Source: Chryseobacterium caseinilyticum
GTDB taxonomy: Bacteria > Bacteroidota > Bacteroidia > Flavobacteriales > Weeksellaceae
DNA length: 64,000 nucleotides
Reading direction: 5' to 3'
Assembly: GCF_014837145.1 (NCBI RefSeq)
Contig: NZ_JACYFS010000004.1
Coordinates: 1-64,000, forward strand
Shown piece by piece: positions 52,542-60,031 of the stretch; the first letter of the stretch is position 1; the number at the start of each line of letters is the position of its first letter. The position numbers and the translations under genes were made by a program. A model generated the notes under the pieces. It saw nothing but the letters and a program-made list of their open reading frames with translations. It was not told the DNA's origin and ran no database searches.

Positions 52542-54413
52542 CTATTTTATAGTTACAACATTCGGTTTAGGCATTTCCTTAATCGATTCATCCAAATAAT
52601 AATCGGTATGCGGTGGCTGATTGTACCCAACATTTTGCCACACTATACTCAATCTATATTGCGGATTATGCATCAAAGTGTACAGCCTGTGTTTCGTTGG
52701 AATTGTTGTAGAAAAAATTCTCAGTTCCTGATTATCGGCCGTTCTGTACATCACCTCTTCACGCCAGTCTCCGAATAAATCAGCCACCAAAGCCGGATTT
52801 TTCTTCGTTCCGTTATTCGATTCACACTGGAAACTTTTAGCATCAAAAATCAGGTTGGATTTTTCTTTTTTCCAGTCCCATTTTGATACGTTTGTTCCAT
52901 CCAAAATTTCGCTTAAAAAATCACCGTCCCAATAAATTCCCATATTGGCTGGCGGATTTTTATTGCTGATTTTTTTTCCTTTCGTGTTATAAACTCCTTT
53001 CAATCCAGCTCCTGCAGCCCATGATTCCGAACCTTCGTAACGAGGGTCAATATTTAATGACAAACCTCGCCCCGGGCCCTGAAATTTACTGGATTCACTG
53101 TAAACAGTTGATGGTAATTTCCATAAAACTTTCCCGGTTTTGCCGTCCCTGAAATGCGCTCCTGCATCATCAAACCTCTCCTGAATATCAAAAATTTCCA
53201 ATCCCGGATTGGATGGGTCTAAATCTCCAACGTGCAAAGCATCGCCGTGACCGAAACCTGTGCTGTTCAACACTTTTCCGTCGTCATCAACGGTCATTGC
53301 CCCGAAAACAATTTCATCTTTTCCGTCGTTATCGACATCCGCAATGCTGAGATTGTGATTTCCCTGTCCACGGTATTTTTTATTTTCTTCTGAGCTTTCG
53401 GTATCAAAAAGCCAACGAAGACTCAATTTTTTATCTTTATAATCCCAGGCTGCAATTGCCGTTCTGGTGTAATATCCTCTCGACATAATCACACTCGACG
53501 TTTTGCCATCCAGATAAGCAACAGCTCCCAAAAATCGGTCTAGTCGGTTTCCTTTCGCGTCGCCCCAGGTTTCTGTCATTTGTTCGTCGGTTGGATTTAA
53601 ACTGCCTGCAAATCTTGGAACTTCATAATTGACGGTGTTAATTTCTGCTCCGGTTTCTCCGTCAAAAACAGTCAGAAATTCCGGTCCGGAGAGAATCATT
53701 CCGTTTTCGTTGACGTAATTTTTTGTCGGGTCGCCAATGAATTTCCCTTTTCCGTCTCTGCTTCCGTCGGCGGTTTTCATTACAATTTCAGCTTTTCCGT
53801 CCTGGTCTAAGTCGTAGACTAAAAATTGTGTATAATGCGCTCCTTCTCTGATGTTTTTGCCTAAATTGATTTCCCACAAAAGCTTGCCATCCATTTTATA
53901 CGCCTGAATAATCGGCGGGTCGGTTTCTCCTTTTTGGCTGTTGTCTTTCGACCTTCCTGTCTGATGAAGGATGATTTCGTATTTGCCATCTCCGTCCAAA
54001 TCGGCTACAGAAGCGTCGTTTGGAGTATAACCTGCTGGCGTTTTTAGAGGAATTGAAAAATAAGGTTTTTGATTCGCGACATAGTTTGCAGAATCAGTAT
54101 CAACCGTTTTATCCTTAGTATTTGATTTGACGAAATAAGTGTAGTTTTTTGCTTTTTCAGCGGTTTTATCTAAAAAATTAGTTTCGTTTGAAAGTGGTTT
54201 TTCGTTCAGCTTTTTGGTTGAATTATTTTCAGTCCGGTACAAATCAAAATGAGTATTCTGAGCTTCTGTGCCAAGCAAACGCCAACTCACAAAAACACCT
54301 GAATCTGAAGGTATGGCAACAATTCCCCGTTTCAGATATTCCATTTGTCGTTGTGCTGACAGGAGTTCTGAAAAAAGAATTGCACCTAAAATAAATTTGA
54401 ATTTTACATTCAT
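52542..54413 (-). CDS. Rhamnogalacturonan lyase, PL11 family
   Basis: A 623-residue secreted protein: signal peptide FKFILGAILFSELLSAQ, a fibronectin-like N-terminal part (FVSWRLLGTEAQNTHFDLYR) and an eight-bladed propeller studded with calcium-loop sequences (VADLDGDGKYEI, YDLDQDGKAEIVMK, DVDNDGKDEIVFG). The C-terminal AGLKGVYNTKGK and ADLFGDWREEVMYR are typical of PL11. The enzyme cleaves the RG-I backbone between galacturonate and rhamnose by beta-elimination, giving the unsaturated ends used by GH105. Standard length. It may act outside the cell or in the periplasm. Confidence 0.94.
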   Translation of the reverse strand: MNVKFKFILGAILFSELLSAQRQMEYLKRGIVAIPSDSGVFVSWRLLGTEAQNTHFDLYRTENNSTKKLNEKPLSNETNFLDKTAEKAKNYTYFVKSNTKDKTVDTDSANYVANQKPYFSIPLKTPAGYTPNDASVADLDGDGKYEIILHQTGRSKDNSQKGETDPPIIQAYKMDGKLLWEINLGKNIREGAHYTQFLVYDLDQDGKAEIVMKTADGSRDGKGKFIGDPTKNYVNENGMILSGPEFLTVFDGETGAEINTVNYEVPRFAGSLNPTDEQMTETWGDAKGNRLDRFLGAVAYLDGKTSSVIMSRGYYTRTAIAAWDYKDKKLSLRWLFDTESSEENKKYRGQGNHNLSIADVDNDGKDEIVFGAMTVDDDGKVLNSTGFGHGDALHVGDLDPSNPGLEIFDIQERFDDAGAHFRDGKTGKVLWKLPSTVYSESSKFQGPGRGLSLNIDPRYEGSESWAAGAGLKGVYNTKGKKISNKNPPANMGIYWDGDFLSEILDGTNVSKWDWKKEKSNLIFDAKSFQCESNNGTKKNPALVADLFGDWREEVMYRTADNQELRIFSTTIPTKHRLYTLMHNPQYRLSIVWQNVGYNQPPHTDYYLDESIKEMPKPNVVTIK

Positions 54414-54477
54414 AATTCTGATTTTATAAGTTTTGGTTAATGGTTGCCGTTTTCCAAAGGTTCATTTAATTGATTTT

Positions 54478-54564
54478 GCCCTTTCAAGGCTGTGTGAAAT
54501 CTTCCTTTAATCTGTCATTGGGCATCACCCAATGCTTTTGATATTGCCCTTTCAGGGTTTTTCA
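54478..54564. repeat. REP-like element, copy 1
   Basis: Layout: CCTTTCAAGGCT, ~26 nt, then TCATTGGGCATCACCCAATG (palindromic hairpin), CTTTTGATA and CCCTTTCAGGG. A copy of the same layout and length is at 58479-58564. It lies upstream of PL11 and codes for nothing. Confidence 0.7.
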
Positions 54565-54600
54565 AAATTTAAAAGCAATTTTGAACGGTGAATCTCTCGC

Positions 54601-54690
54601 AGCCCGACTTAAGCGGAGCTCTTTTTGTGAGGAGGATCGACGAGCAAAAAAGCGGGAGTCCTTCGACAAAGCTCAGGATTAACTACAGGC
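54601..54690. repeat. Structured intergenic element, second copy
   Basis: CAGCCCGACTTAAGCGGAGC, a stem of CTTTTTGTG with GAGCAAAAAAG, then GCGGGAGTCC. It resembles the element at 1667-1763 in order of motifs (AGCCC, AGCG, T-run/A-run stem, AGCGGG). It sits between the PL11 and DUF4350 genes. Confidence 0.45.
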
Positions 54691-54749
54691 GGAGTAAGCT
54701 GCCCAAATAAATCTTGCTACACAACTTCAACCGATTGCACTTAAAAAAA

Positions 54750-55553
54750 TTATTTCTTAGAAGTCTGTTTCAACAACCATTTCACCCACTCTTCAGTTCC
54801 CTGATAATTGGTGAAATCTGCAGGAAGTTTTTTGCCGTCGATATACTCGTTGTAGCACCACGGGTCGCCTAGTGCGAAAACAGTTCCTTTGCCTATTTTT
54901 GCGATGGCTGCGATGTTTTTGCCTTCCGCAGAAAGCAATTCTTTCGCCGGACTTTTCACGGAAACCGTTGCCACTTCCTTCATATATAATTTCTGCTCAG
55001 CGAAAATTTCGTTTCCGGCTGGAACCATCACTTTTCCCTGCTCAAATTCTCTTTTCTGAACTCGGTTGTAGCTGTCATCGTTGAAATGAATTCCAAATTC
55101 GCCAGCCAGTTTGTTGAAATGTTCGAACTCTGAATTGCCGTTATCGTTGCTCATCAGAACCAAAACACCACCTTTTTTCACCCAATCTGTCAGGTTTTTG
55201 ATGCTGGTCGGGTCAATCAGATTCGCCTTTCCGCCGTACGCTTCTTTGTCAATATCGGCATCTACAATGATGTAAATATTGGTATTCTTCAAATCTTTTT
55301 TGGTCGGGGCCGTCGTCAAAGTACTGATTTCTGCACCTTGTTTTGTGAAGATTTCTCCCAACAGAGAAAACCCACCGTTGCTGGTGTCGTTCCACGTGTA
55401 ATGCCACGACTCCAGAACTTTGGTTTCTTTATTTTCCTTTTTTTCGTTGTTGAAAAAGTTGTCTAAAACTACTTTCGGTTTTTGCTGAGCATTGGAAAAA
55501 CTGAAGGTCAGCAAAGTTCCTAATGCTAATGTTTTTATGATATTTTTAGTCAT
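54750..55553 (-). CDS. DUF4350-type periplasmic protein
   Basis: A 267-residue protein with a signal peptide (IIKTLALGTLLTFSFSNAQ) and a glutaminase-like (ThuA/GATase) fold: VVLDNFFNNEK, IYIIVDADIDKEAYGGKAN, LTDWVKKGGVLVLMSNDNGN and the DUF4350 tail GKGTVFALGDPWCYNEYIDG. Catalytic Cys/His residues of true amidotransferases are not evident. In Bacteroidetes such proteins often sit beside or fused to GH105-like enzymes. Here it follows GH106 after 9 nt, so the two form an operon. An auxiliary role in rhamnogalacturonan breakdown is inferred from context. Confidence 0.75.
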   Translation of the reverse strand: MTKNIIKTLALGTLLTFSFSNAQQKPKVVLDNFFNNEKKENKETKVLESWHYTWNDTSNGGFSLLGEIFTKQGAEISTLTTAPTKKDLKNTNIYIIVDADIDKEAYGGKANLIDPTSIKNLTDWVKKGGVLVLMSNDNGNSEFEHFNKLAGEFGIHFNDDSYNRVQKREFEQGKVMVPAGNEIFAEQKLYMKEVATVSVKSPAKELLSAEGKNIAAIAKIGKGTVFALGDPWCYNEYIDGKKLPADFTNYQGTEEWVKWLLKQTSKK

Positions 55554-55562
55554 AATTAATTT

Positions 55563-58340
55563 TTATTTCGAATAATGAATTGGAATTAATTGAATTTCTC
55601 CATCCAGACCGGAAGGCTGAACTTTCCAGTTGGATGCGTCAAACGGCTTATAGTTAATATTCACAAAATTAATTTCGTGGTAATTTCGCCACTGGATTTT
55701 CTTCTGGTCCATATCACGGATTCTGTTGGCCATCAGGTTGCAGACTTCGATTTGGATGGTATTTTTTCCTTTCTTCAAATATTTTCCGATGTTGATTTCA
55801 AAAGGCAGACTCCAGACAATTCCGGCATCCTGACCGTTGACAATCACTCGAGCACTTTCATAGAGTTTATCGAATTTCAGAAGATAATCGTCGGCGTTTT
55901 TCTTTTTTAATTTTAAAGTCGTCGTGTACACTCCGGTTCCGGAAAAACTTAGGGTTGAAGCATCTTCCGCGAAGTTCGTCCAAGGCTGAAGTTTGTCTAA
56001 AGTTCTGGTCTTCGGAAGTTCTGGACCGCCTTCTTTGAAAGTGAGTTGCCAAGGCTCGTCTAAGATAATTGATGAATCAATTTTTTCAGTGTAATTCCAT
56101 TTTGTAATTGAATTATCCGGAATTTCAGAAGTTTTGAGAATTAATGATTCTCCAGATTTTAACTGAACCCTCACTAAATTATTCTGAATCTCTGCAAGTC
56201 CATAATCTCCATTTTCAGGATTCATAAAAGTCACTTGTTTTCCAACAAAATTCAACGGAATACTTTGATTGATTTCCTTTGAAGTATGGTTGACGATGTA
56301 ATAGTATTTTCCGCCATCGAACTGTCTTCTGACGAATTTCAATCCCGTATCAGTCAGTTTTTCTCTTTCAATTTTTAAATATTCCAAAGCTTTTGCAACA
56401 TCAGAACTCAGAACAATTTTTCCTTTACCAACGTTAGCAAATTTTACATTTCCGGACTGGTTTTGAAACGGAATCTGATTCCATAAAGATTTTAACTGCG
56501 TTCTTCTTTTTTCCACTTCAAAGTTTCCGGGAATATCTTTTGGTTCGTTTTGAAAGATAATTGATGCGCCGTTTTGTGCTAAATCCACTATTTTTTTTAA
56601 GGTAGATTCCGGCAAATACGTCAGTTCAGGAATAATTAAAACATGATAAGCCGAGCCTTCCTTTGAAACCTGAATTTTCTGATTTTGCGACGTCGATTCG
56701 CCAATCATTCTATCCGAAATCATATCGAGAGAATACCCCATTTTACTGAGCTTATTCATATTTTCGTACATCGGAGTCGGCACCAGCCATTTTTCCACGT
56801 TATGAACTTTGAACGTAACATCCTTCCCCTTCGGACTCGCCCACTGGTCGTAAATCGGCCAGTACATCAGCAGTTCGTTATCCGATTTTCCGCTTTGCAA
56901 AACAGATTGCGTGCGTTCGATATAAGAATTTAATCCTTTCAGATGCGGCCACAAACTGTTTTCAGGAACGAAATTCACCGACGCATAAAACAACCATCCC
57001 GGAAACTTCAAATCCGCTGGAGTATAAGTCGTACCATGATAAAAAACGTGGTTGATTCCTGATAAAAACACTTGTTCAACTTCCGGTTTCGCCTGTGACC
57101 ACGAGGTTTTGAAATGTTCTGTCAGCCAGGTAAAAGTTTCGTTGGAAGTTAATTTTTTGCCTGTCACATTCGCTGCCGAAGAAGCAAATTTCAACATATT
57201 AAAATCCGGCATATCTGATTTCTGAATGTCCGCAGTATCTCTCTTCAACCCCGGAATCTCAAAAATCGAACTTCCGAAAGTTTCAGATTCGGGAATATCG
57301 ACTGCTGCATATAAATCCAACAAATTTCCCGGCGAACCGTGTGCCTGATTGGTGTTTTTTGAGTTTTTGGAATGCGCCCAGTTGGTAAAATCTTTGGTGA
57401 AATTATTTAAAATCAATTCATTCAGAGTTTCTCTGTAATCCGATTTTACTCTTCCTGCAATTTCATTTTCCTCGTTGCTCACGAGATATTTGATGAACGG
57501 ACTTAAATCATAACCTCGTCTTTTTTTGAATTCATTTAAAAAATCCGGCGTCCAATCGGCATTATAAACCTCATAACTGTCATTGAAAAAAGACCTGATT
57601 CCGTAGTTGGAATTTCCAAACGCCTTATCGAAAGTTTTCAGATAATCTTTGGTTGCGTCCGGCGAAAAGTGGTCTAAAGTGTAACCTTCGCCACCTGGCG
57701 CCGCACGTTTTACTTTTTGTAAAGTTTTGCCCACAAAAACCGCGTAAACCGTCCATTTTCCTAAACTAGGTTTCCAGTTTAAAGTTCCGTCAGCATTGAT
57801 TTTATCCGTTAAAACTACAGCTTCATTTTTTTCATTGTAAGCCGTGACAACATCAAGTTTTATTGTTTTTAAATTCTTCTGTTTCTCATCTTTCAGAACG
57901 ATTTTATCTGAAAATTTTTCACCCGATGAAATCGTATAGGTCTGAACAATCATCTTTGTCGCCGCATCCTGTTCGTCAACTTGTGGACCACCGATTGGCC
58001 AACCTGTTCCTACCGACATATCAACGCCCATATTCAGGCTTTTTGCTTTGTTGGTCGTGAACTGCAGCATTTTCATCCACTCCGGAGAAAGGTAAGTAAG
58101 ATATTGTTTTTCAAAACCTTTTGCGCCGTAAATCGGCACGATTTCCACACCTCCAAAACCTGCTTGATTTAAAGTTGTCAGTTGTTTATCCAAACCCTTT
58201 TCGTCAACGGCATTTCCCATCCACCACCATCGGGTCCACGGTTTTGCGGTCTCGGTGGTTTTGGGCCACGGGTTTTGTGCGGAAAGATTTCCGAAGGCAA
58301 AACAGAGGAGACTGAGACTGACTATATTTTTAATTTTCAT
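55563..58340 (-). CDS. GH106 alpha-L-rhamnosidase
   Basis: A 925-residue secreted enzyme. After the signal peptide (IVSLSLLCFAFGNLSAQ) come the family features: WPKTTETAKPWTRWWWMGNA, a barrel with VDMSVGTGWPIGGPQVDEQD, FSPDATKDYLKTFD, SFFNDSYEVYNADWTPDFL (catalytic Glu region) and NQAHGSPGNLLDLY, then a C-terminal beta-sandwich with ARVIVNGQDAGIVWSLPFE. GH106 releases terminal alpha-L-rhamnose from pectic oligosaccharides, supplying the rhamnose catabolic genes of this locus. The ATG at 58340 starts the signal peptide; eight codons of an upstream in-frame start are rejected. Confidence 0.93.
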   Translation of the reverse strand: MKIKNIVSLSLLCFAFGNLSAQNPWPKTTETAKPWTRWWWMGNAVDEKGLDKQLTTLNQAGFGGVEIVPIYGAKGFEKQYLTYLSPEWMKMLQFTTNKAKSLNMGVDMSVGTGWPIGGPQVDEQDAATKMIVQTYTISSGEKFSDKIVLKDEKQKNLKTIKLDVVTAYNEKNEAVVLTDKINADGTLNWKPSLGKWTVYAVFVGKTLQKVKRAAPGGEGYTLDHFSPDATKDYLKTFDKAFGNSNYGIRSFFNDSYEVYNADWTPDFLNEFKKRRGYDLSPFIKYLVSNEENEIAGRVKSDYRETLNELILNNFTKDFTNWAHSKNSKNTNQAHGSPGNLLDLYAAVDIPESETFGSSIFEIPGLKRDTADIQKSDMPDFNMLKFASSAANVTGKKLTSNETFTWLTEHFKTSWSQAKPEVEQVFLSGINHVFYHGTTYTPADLKFPGWLFYASVNFVPENSLWPHLKGLNSYIERTQSVLQSGKSDNELLMYWPIYDQWASPKGKDVTFKVHNVEKWLVPTPMYENMNKLSKMGYSLDMISDRMIGESTSQNQKIQVSKEGSAYHVLIIPELTYLPESTLKKIVDLAQNGASIIFQNEPKDIPGNFEVEKRRTQLKSLWNQIPFQNQSGNVKFANVGKGKIVLSSDVAKALEYLKIEREKLTDTGLKFVRRQFDGGKYYYIVNHTSKEINQSIPLNFVGKQVTFMNPENGDYGLAEIQNNLVRVQLKSGESLILKTSEIPDNSITKWNYTEKIDSSIILDEPWQLTFKEGGPELPKTRTLDKLQPWTNFAEDASTLSFSGTGVYTTTLKLKKKNADDYLLKFDKLYESARVIVNGQDAGIVWSLPFEINIGKYLKKGKNTIQIEVCNLMANRIRDMDQKKIQWRNYHEINFVNINYKPFDASNWKVQPSGLDGEIQLIPIHYSK

Positions 58341-58357
58341 TTTTGACTGTTTAATTA

Positions 58358-58374
58358 ACCACAAAAGTCACAAA
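58358..58374. repeat. Single ACCACAAAAGTCACAAA motif
   Basis: Identical to the left end of the element at 39820-39983. No inverted partner is seen in the following spacer, so it is a solo end or a degenerate copy. It lies 18 nt before the GH106 start. Confidence 0.45.
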
Positions 58375-58478
58375 AGATTTTTTGGACATATTAGTTATTT
58401 ATTAGTGAATGATTCGACTGCTATAAAGAACACATTAGTTTTAAAAATCAAAGATTTTTTTTTGATACGTTCTGATTT

Positions 58479-58564
58479 CGCCCTTTCAGGGCTTGTTTGC
58501 TATTTCTTTCACTTTATCATTGGGCATCACCCAATGCTTTTGATAACGTCCTTTCAGGACATAC
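58479..58564. repeat. REP-like element, copy 2
   Basis: GCCCTTTCAGGGC, ~25 nt, then TCATTGGGCATCACCCAATG, CTTTTGATA and CCTTTCAGG. The central 29 nt are identical to copy 1 at 54478-54564. Confidence 0.72.
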
Positions 58565-58707
58565 CTGTTTCATCTACATTATTTCTCTTAACTTTTTCCT
58601 CGAGTATACTCAGAATGAAAGGAATTATTTTCTCATAACTCTCTTAGAAATTTTGCTCCCTTTAGGATTGGGGCAAACAAAATTTCGGTTCGAATCACTC
58701 TTAAATC

Positions 58708-60030
58708 CTAATTTCCATCAGGCTTCAAAGATTCCATAAAAACAGATTCCGGCCAGTGAAAGTCTTCAGCTTTATCAGGTTTATTTGGGTTAAAATTTTT
58801 ATCATTTTTTGAAATATATTTCTTTAACGGTAAACTTTGGTCTACAATTGATTTCACGACACATTTCGCCAATTCGTAAGCTCCATACGTATTGAAGTGC
58901 GTGTCATCCGCCAAAGCCGCCGGTTGGTTGGGATAAGAATTTGCGGGATAATGTACGAATGCTTTTTTTGCTTCTTCCGGTCCCATCGCTTCGAATAAGG
59001 TTTTGCTTAAGGCATTCAAATCAATTAAATCGACTTTTTCCTCTTTCGCAATTTCACGCATTGCATCAGGAAAATCATCTAAAGTATTGACGATTTTATT
59101 ATTTCCATCAAAAACTCTGCGGTTCATTGAAGTAACCAAAACAGGAATTGCTCCTAACTCTTTGGCTTTCAAAATCCATTCTTTTAATCTTTTTCGATAA
59201 CCCGATTTAATGCTGTTGCCCGCTTTCTGGTCGTTGTGCCCGAACTGAATGAACAGATAATCTCCGGGCTTTATTTTATTCCAGATTTTATCGATTCGGT
59301 GACGGTCTTCGAAGGCTTTCAAGGTTTCTCCGCTTTCGGCGTAGTTGGCAATCACGACTTCATTCGGAACGAAAAAATACGGCAACATCTGTCCCCACGA
59401 CGCCCACGGTTCGTACTGCGCATCCACAACCGTGGAATCGCCGGTAAGATAAATGGTTTTCGCGGTTTTGTTAGGCTGAATGATGACCGAACAAACTTTT
59501 GGTGCTTTGTCATTGAATTCAATCGTTAAAAGATTATCCCAATGCAAATATTTTCTTTCTCTCGGTTTCAGTTTTACAATTCCGATTTGAGTTCCTTCCT
59601 GATTTCGGATAATGCTGTCTTTGACGTGAACCGTGATTTGTTTTTCAATGATTTCTCCCTTTTTTGTTTTGATGTCATTCAACATCAGACGGCGGTTTTC
59701 TACTCTTACGGTTGTTTCCGAATTCCCTTCCGTATCTCCAAGATTTAATATAATATTATAATTTCCTTCAGGAATTGCGACTGAAAAATAGAATGGTTTT
59801 TCGCTGGTTATAAAATCTCCCGTTAAAGCATTTCCGCCATTATCAACAGATTTCAAACCGGAAATATCCATAAATCCGTAACCGATTTTCTTATCAAATT
59901 TCGATGTTGATGTGATGGGAATAAATCCGTTTTCGGTTCTGTCTGTGCCAAAATCAAACCTGAAACTCGTCTGTTGTGCGAACAAAAGCGAACCTAAAAA
60001 CAGCGTCAAAAATCTTATCCAGCTCTTCAT
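58708..60030 (-). CDS. SGNH acetylesterase with N-terminal beta-domain (rhamnogalacturonan acetylesterase-like)
   Basis: A 440-residue protein: signal peptide FLTLFLGSLLFAQ, about 150 residues of beta-rich galactose-binding-like domain (FRFDFGTDRTENGFIPI) and an SGNH/CE12 domain: TIYLTGDSTVVDA (Ser), NYAESGETLKAFED, LFIQFGHNDQKAG (Asn) and LADDTHFNTYGA (Asp-His). It probably deacetylates rhamnogalacturonan. The gene starts 1 nt after the GH2 stop, so GH28-GH2-esterase are one operon. It differs from the short esterase at 51532 by its N-terminal domain, which may bind glycan and change specificity. Confidence 0.87.
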   Translation of the reverse strand: MKSWIRFLTLFLGSLLFAQQTSFRFDFGTDRTENGFIPITSTSKFDKKIGYGFMDISGLKSVDNGGNALTGDFITSEKPFYFSVAIPEGNYNIILNLGDTEGNSETTVRVENRRLMLNDIKTKKGEIIEKQITVHVKDSIIRNQEGTQIGIVKLKPRERKYLHWDNLLTIEFNDKAPKVCSVIIQPNKTAKTIYLTGDSTVVDAQYEPWASWGQMLPYFFVPNEVVIANYAESGETLKAFEDRHRIDKIWNKIKPGDYLFIQFGHNDQKAGNSIKSGYRKRLKEWILKAKELGAIPVLVTSMNRRVFDGNNKIVNTLDDFPDAMREIAKEEKVDLIDLNALSKTLFEAMGPEEAKKAFVHYPANSYPNQPAALADDTHFNTYGAYELAKCVVKSIVDQSLPLKKYISKNDKNFNPNKPDKAEDFHWPESVFMESLKPDGN

Positions 60031-60031
60031 T

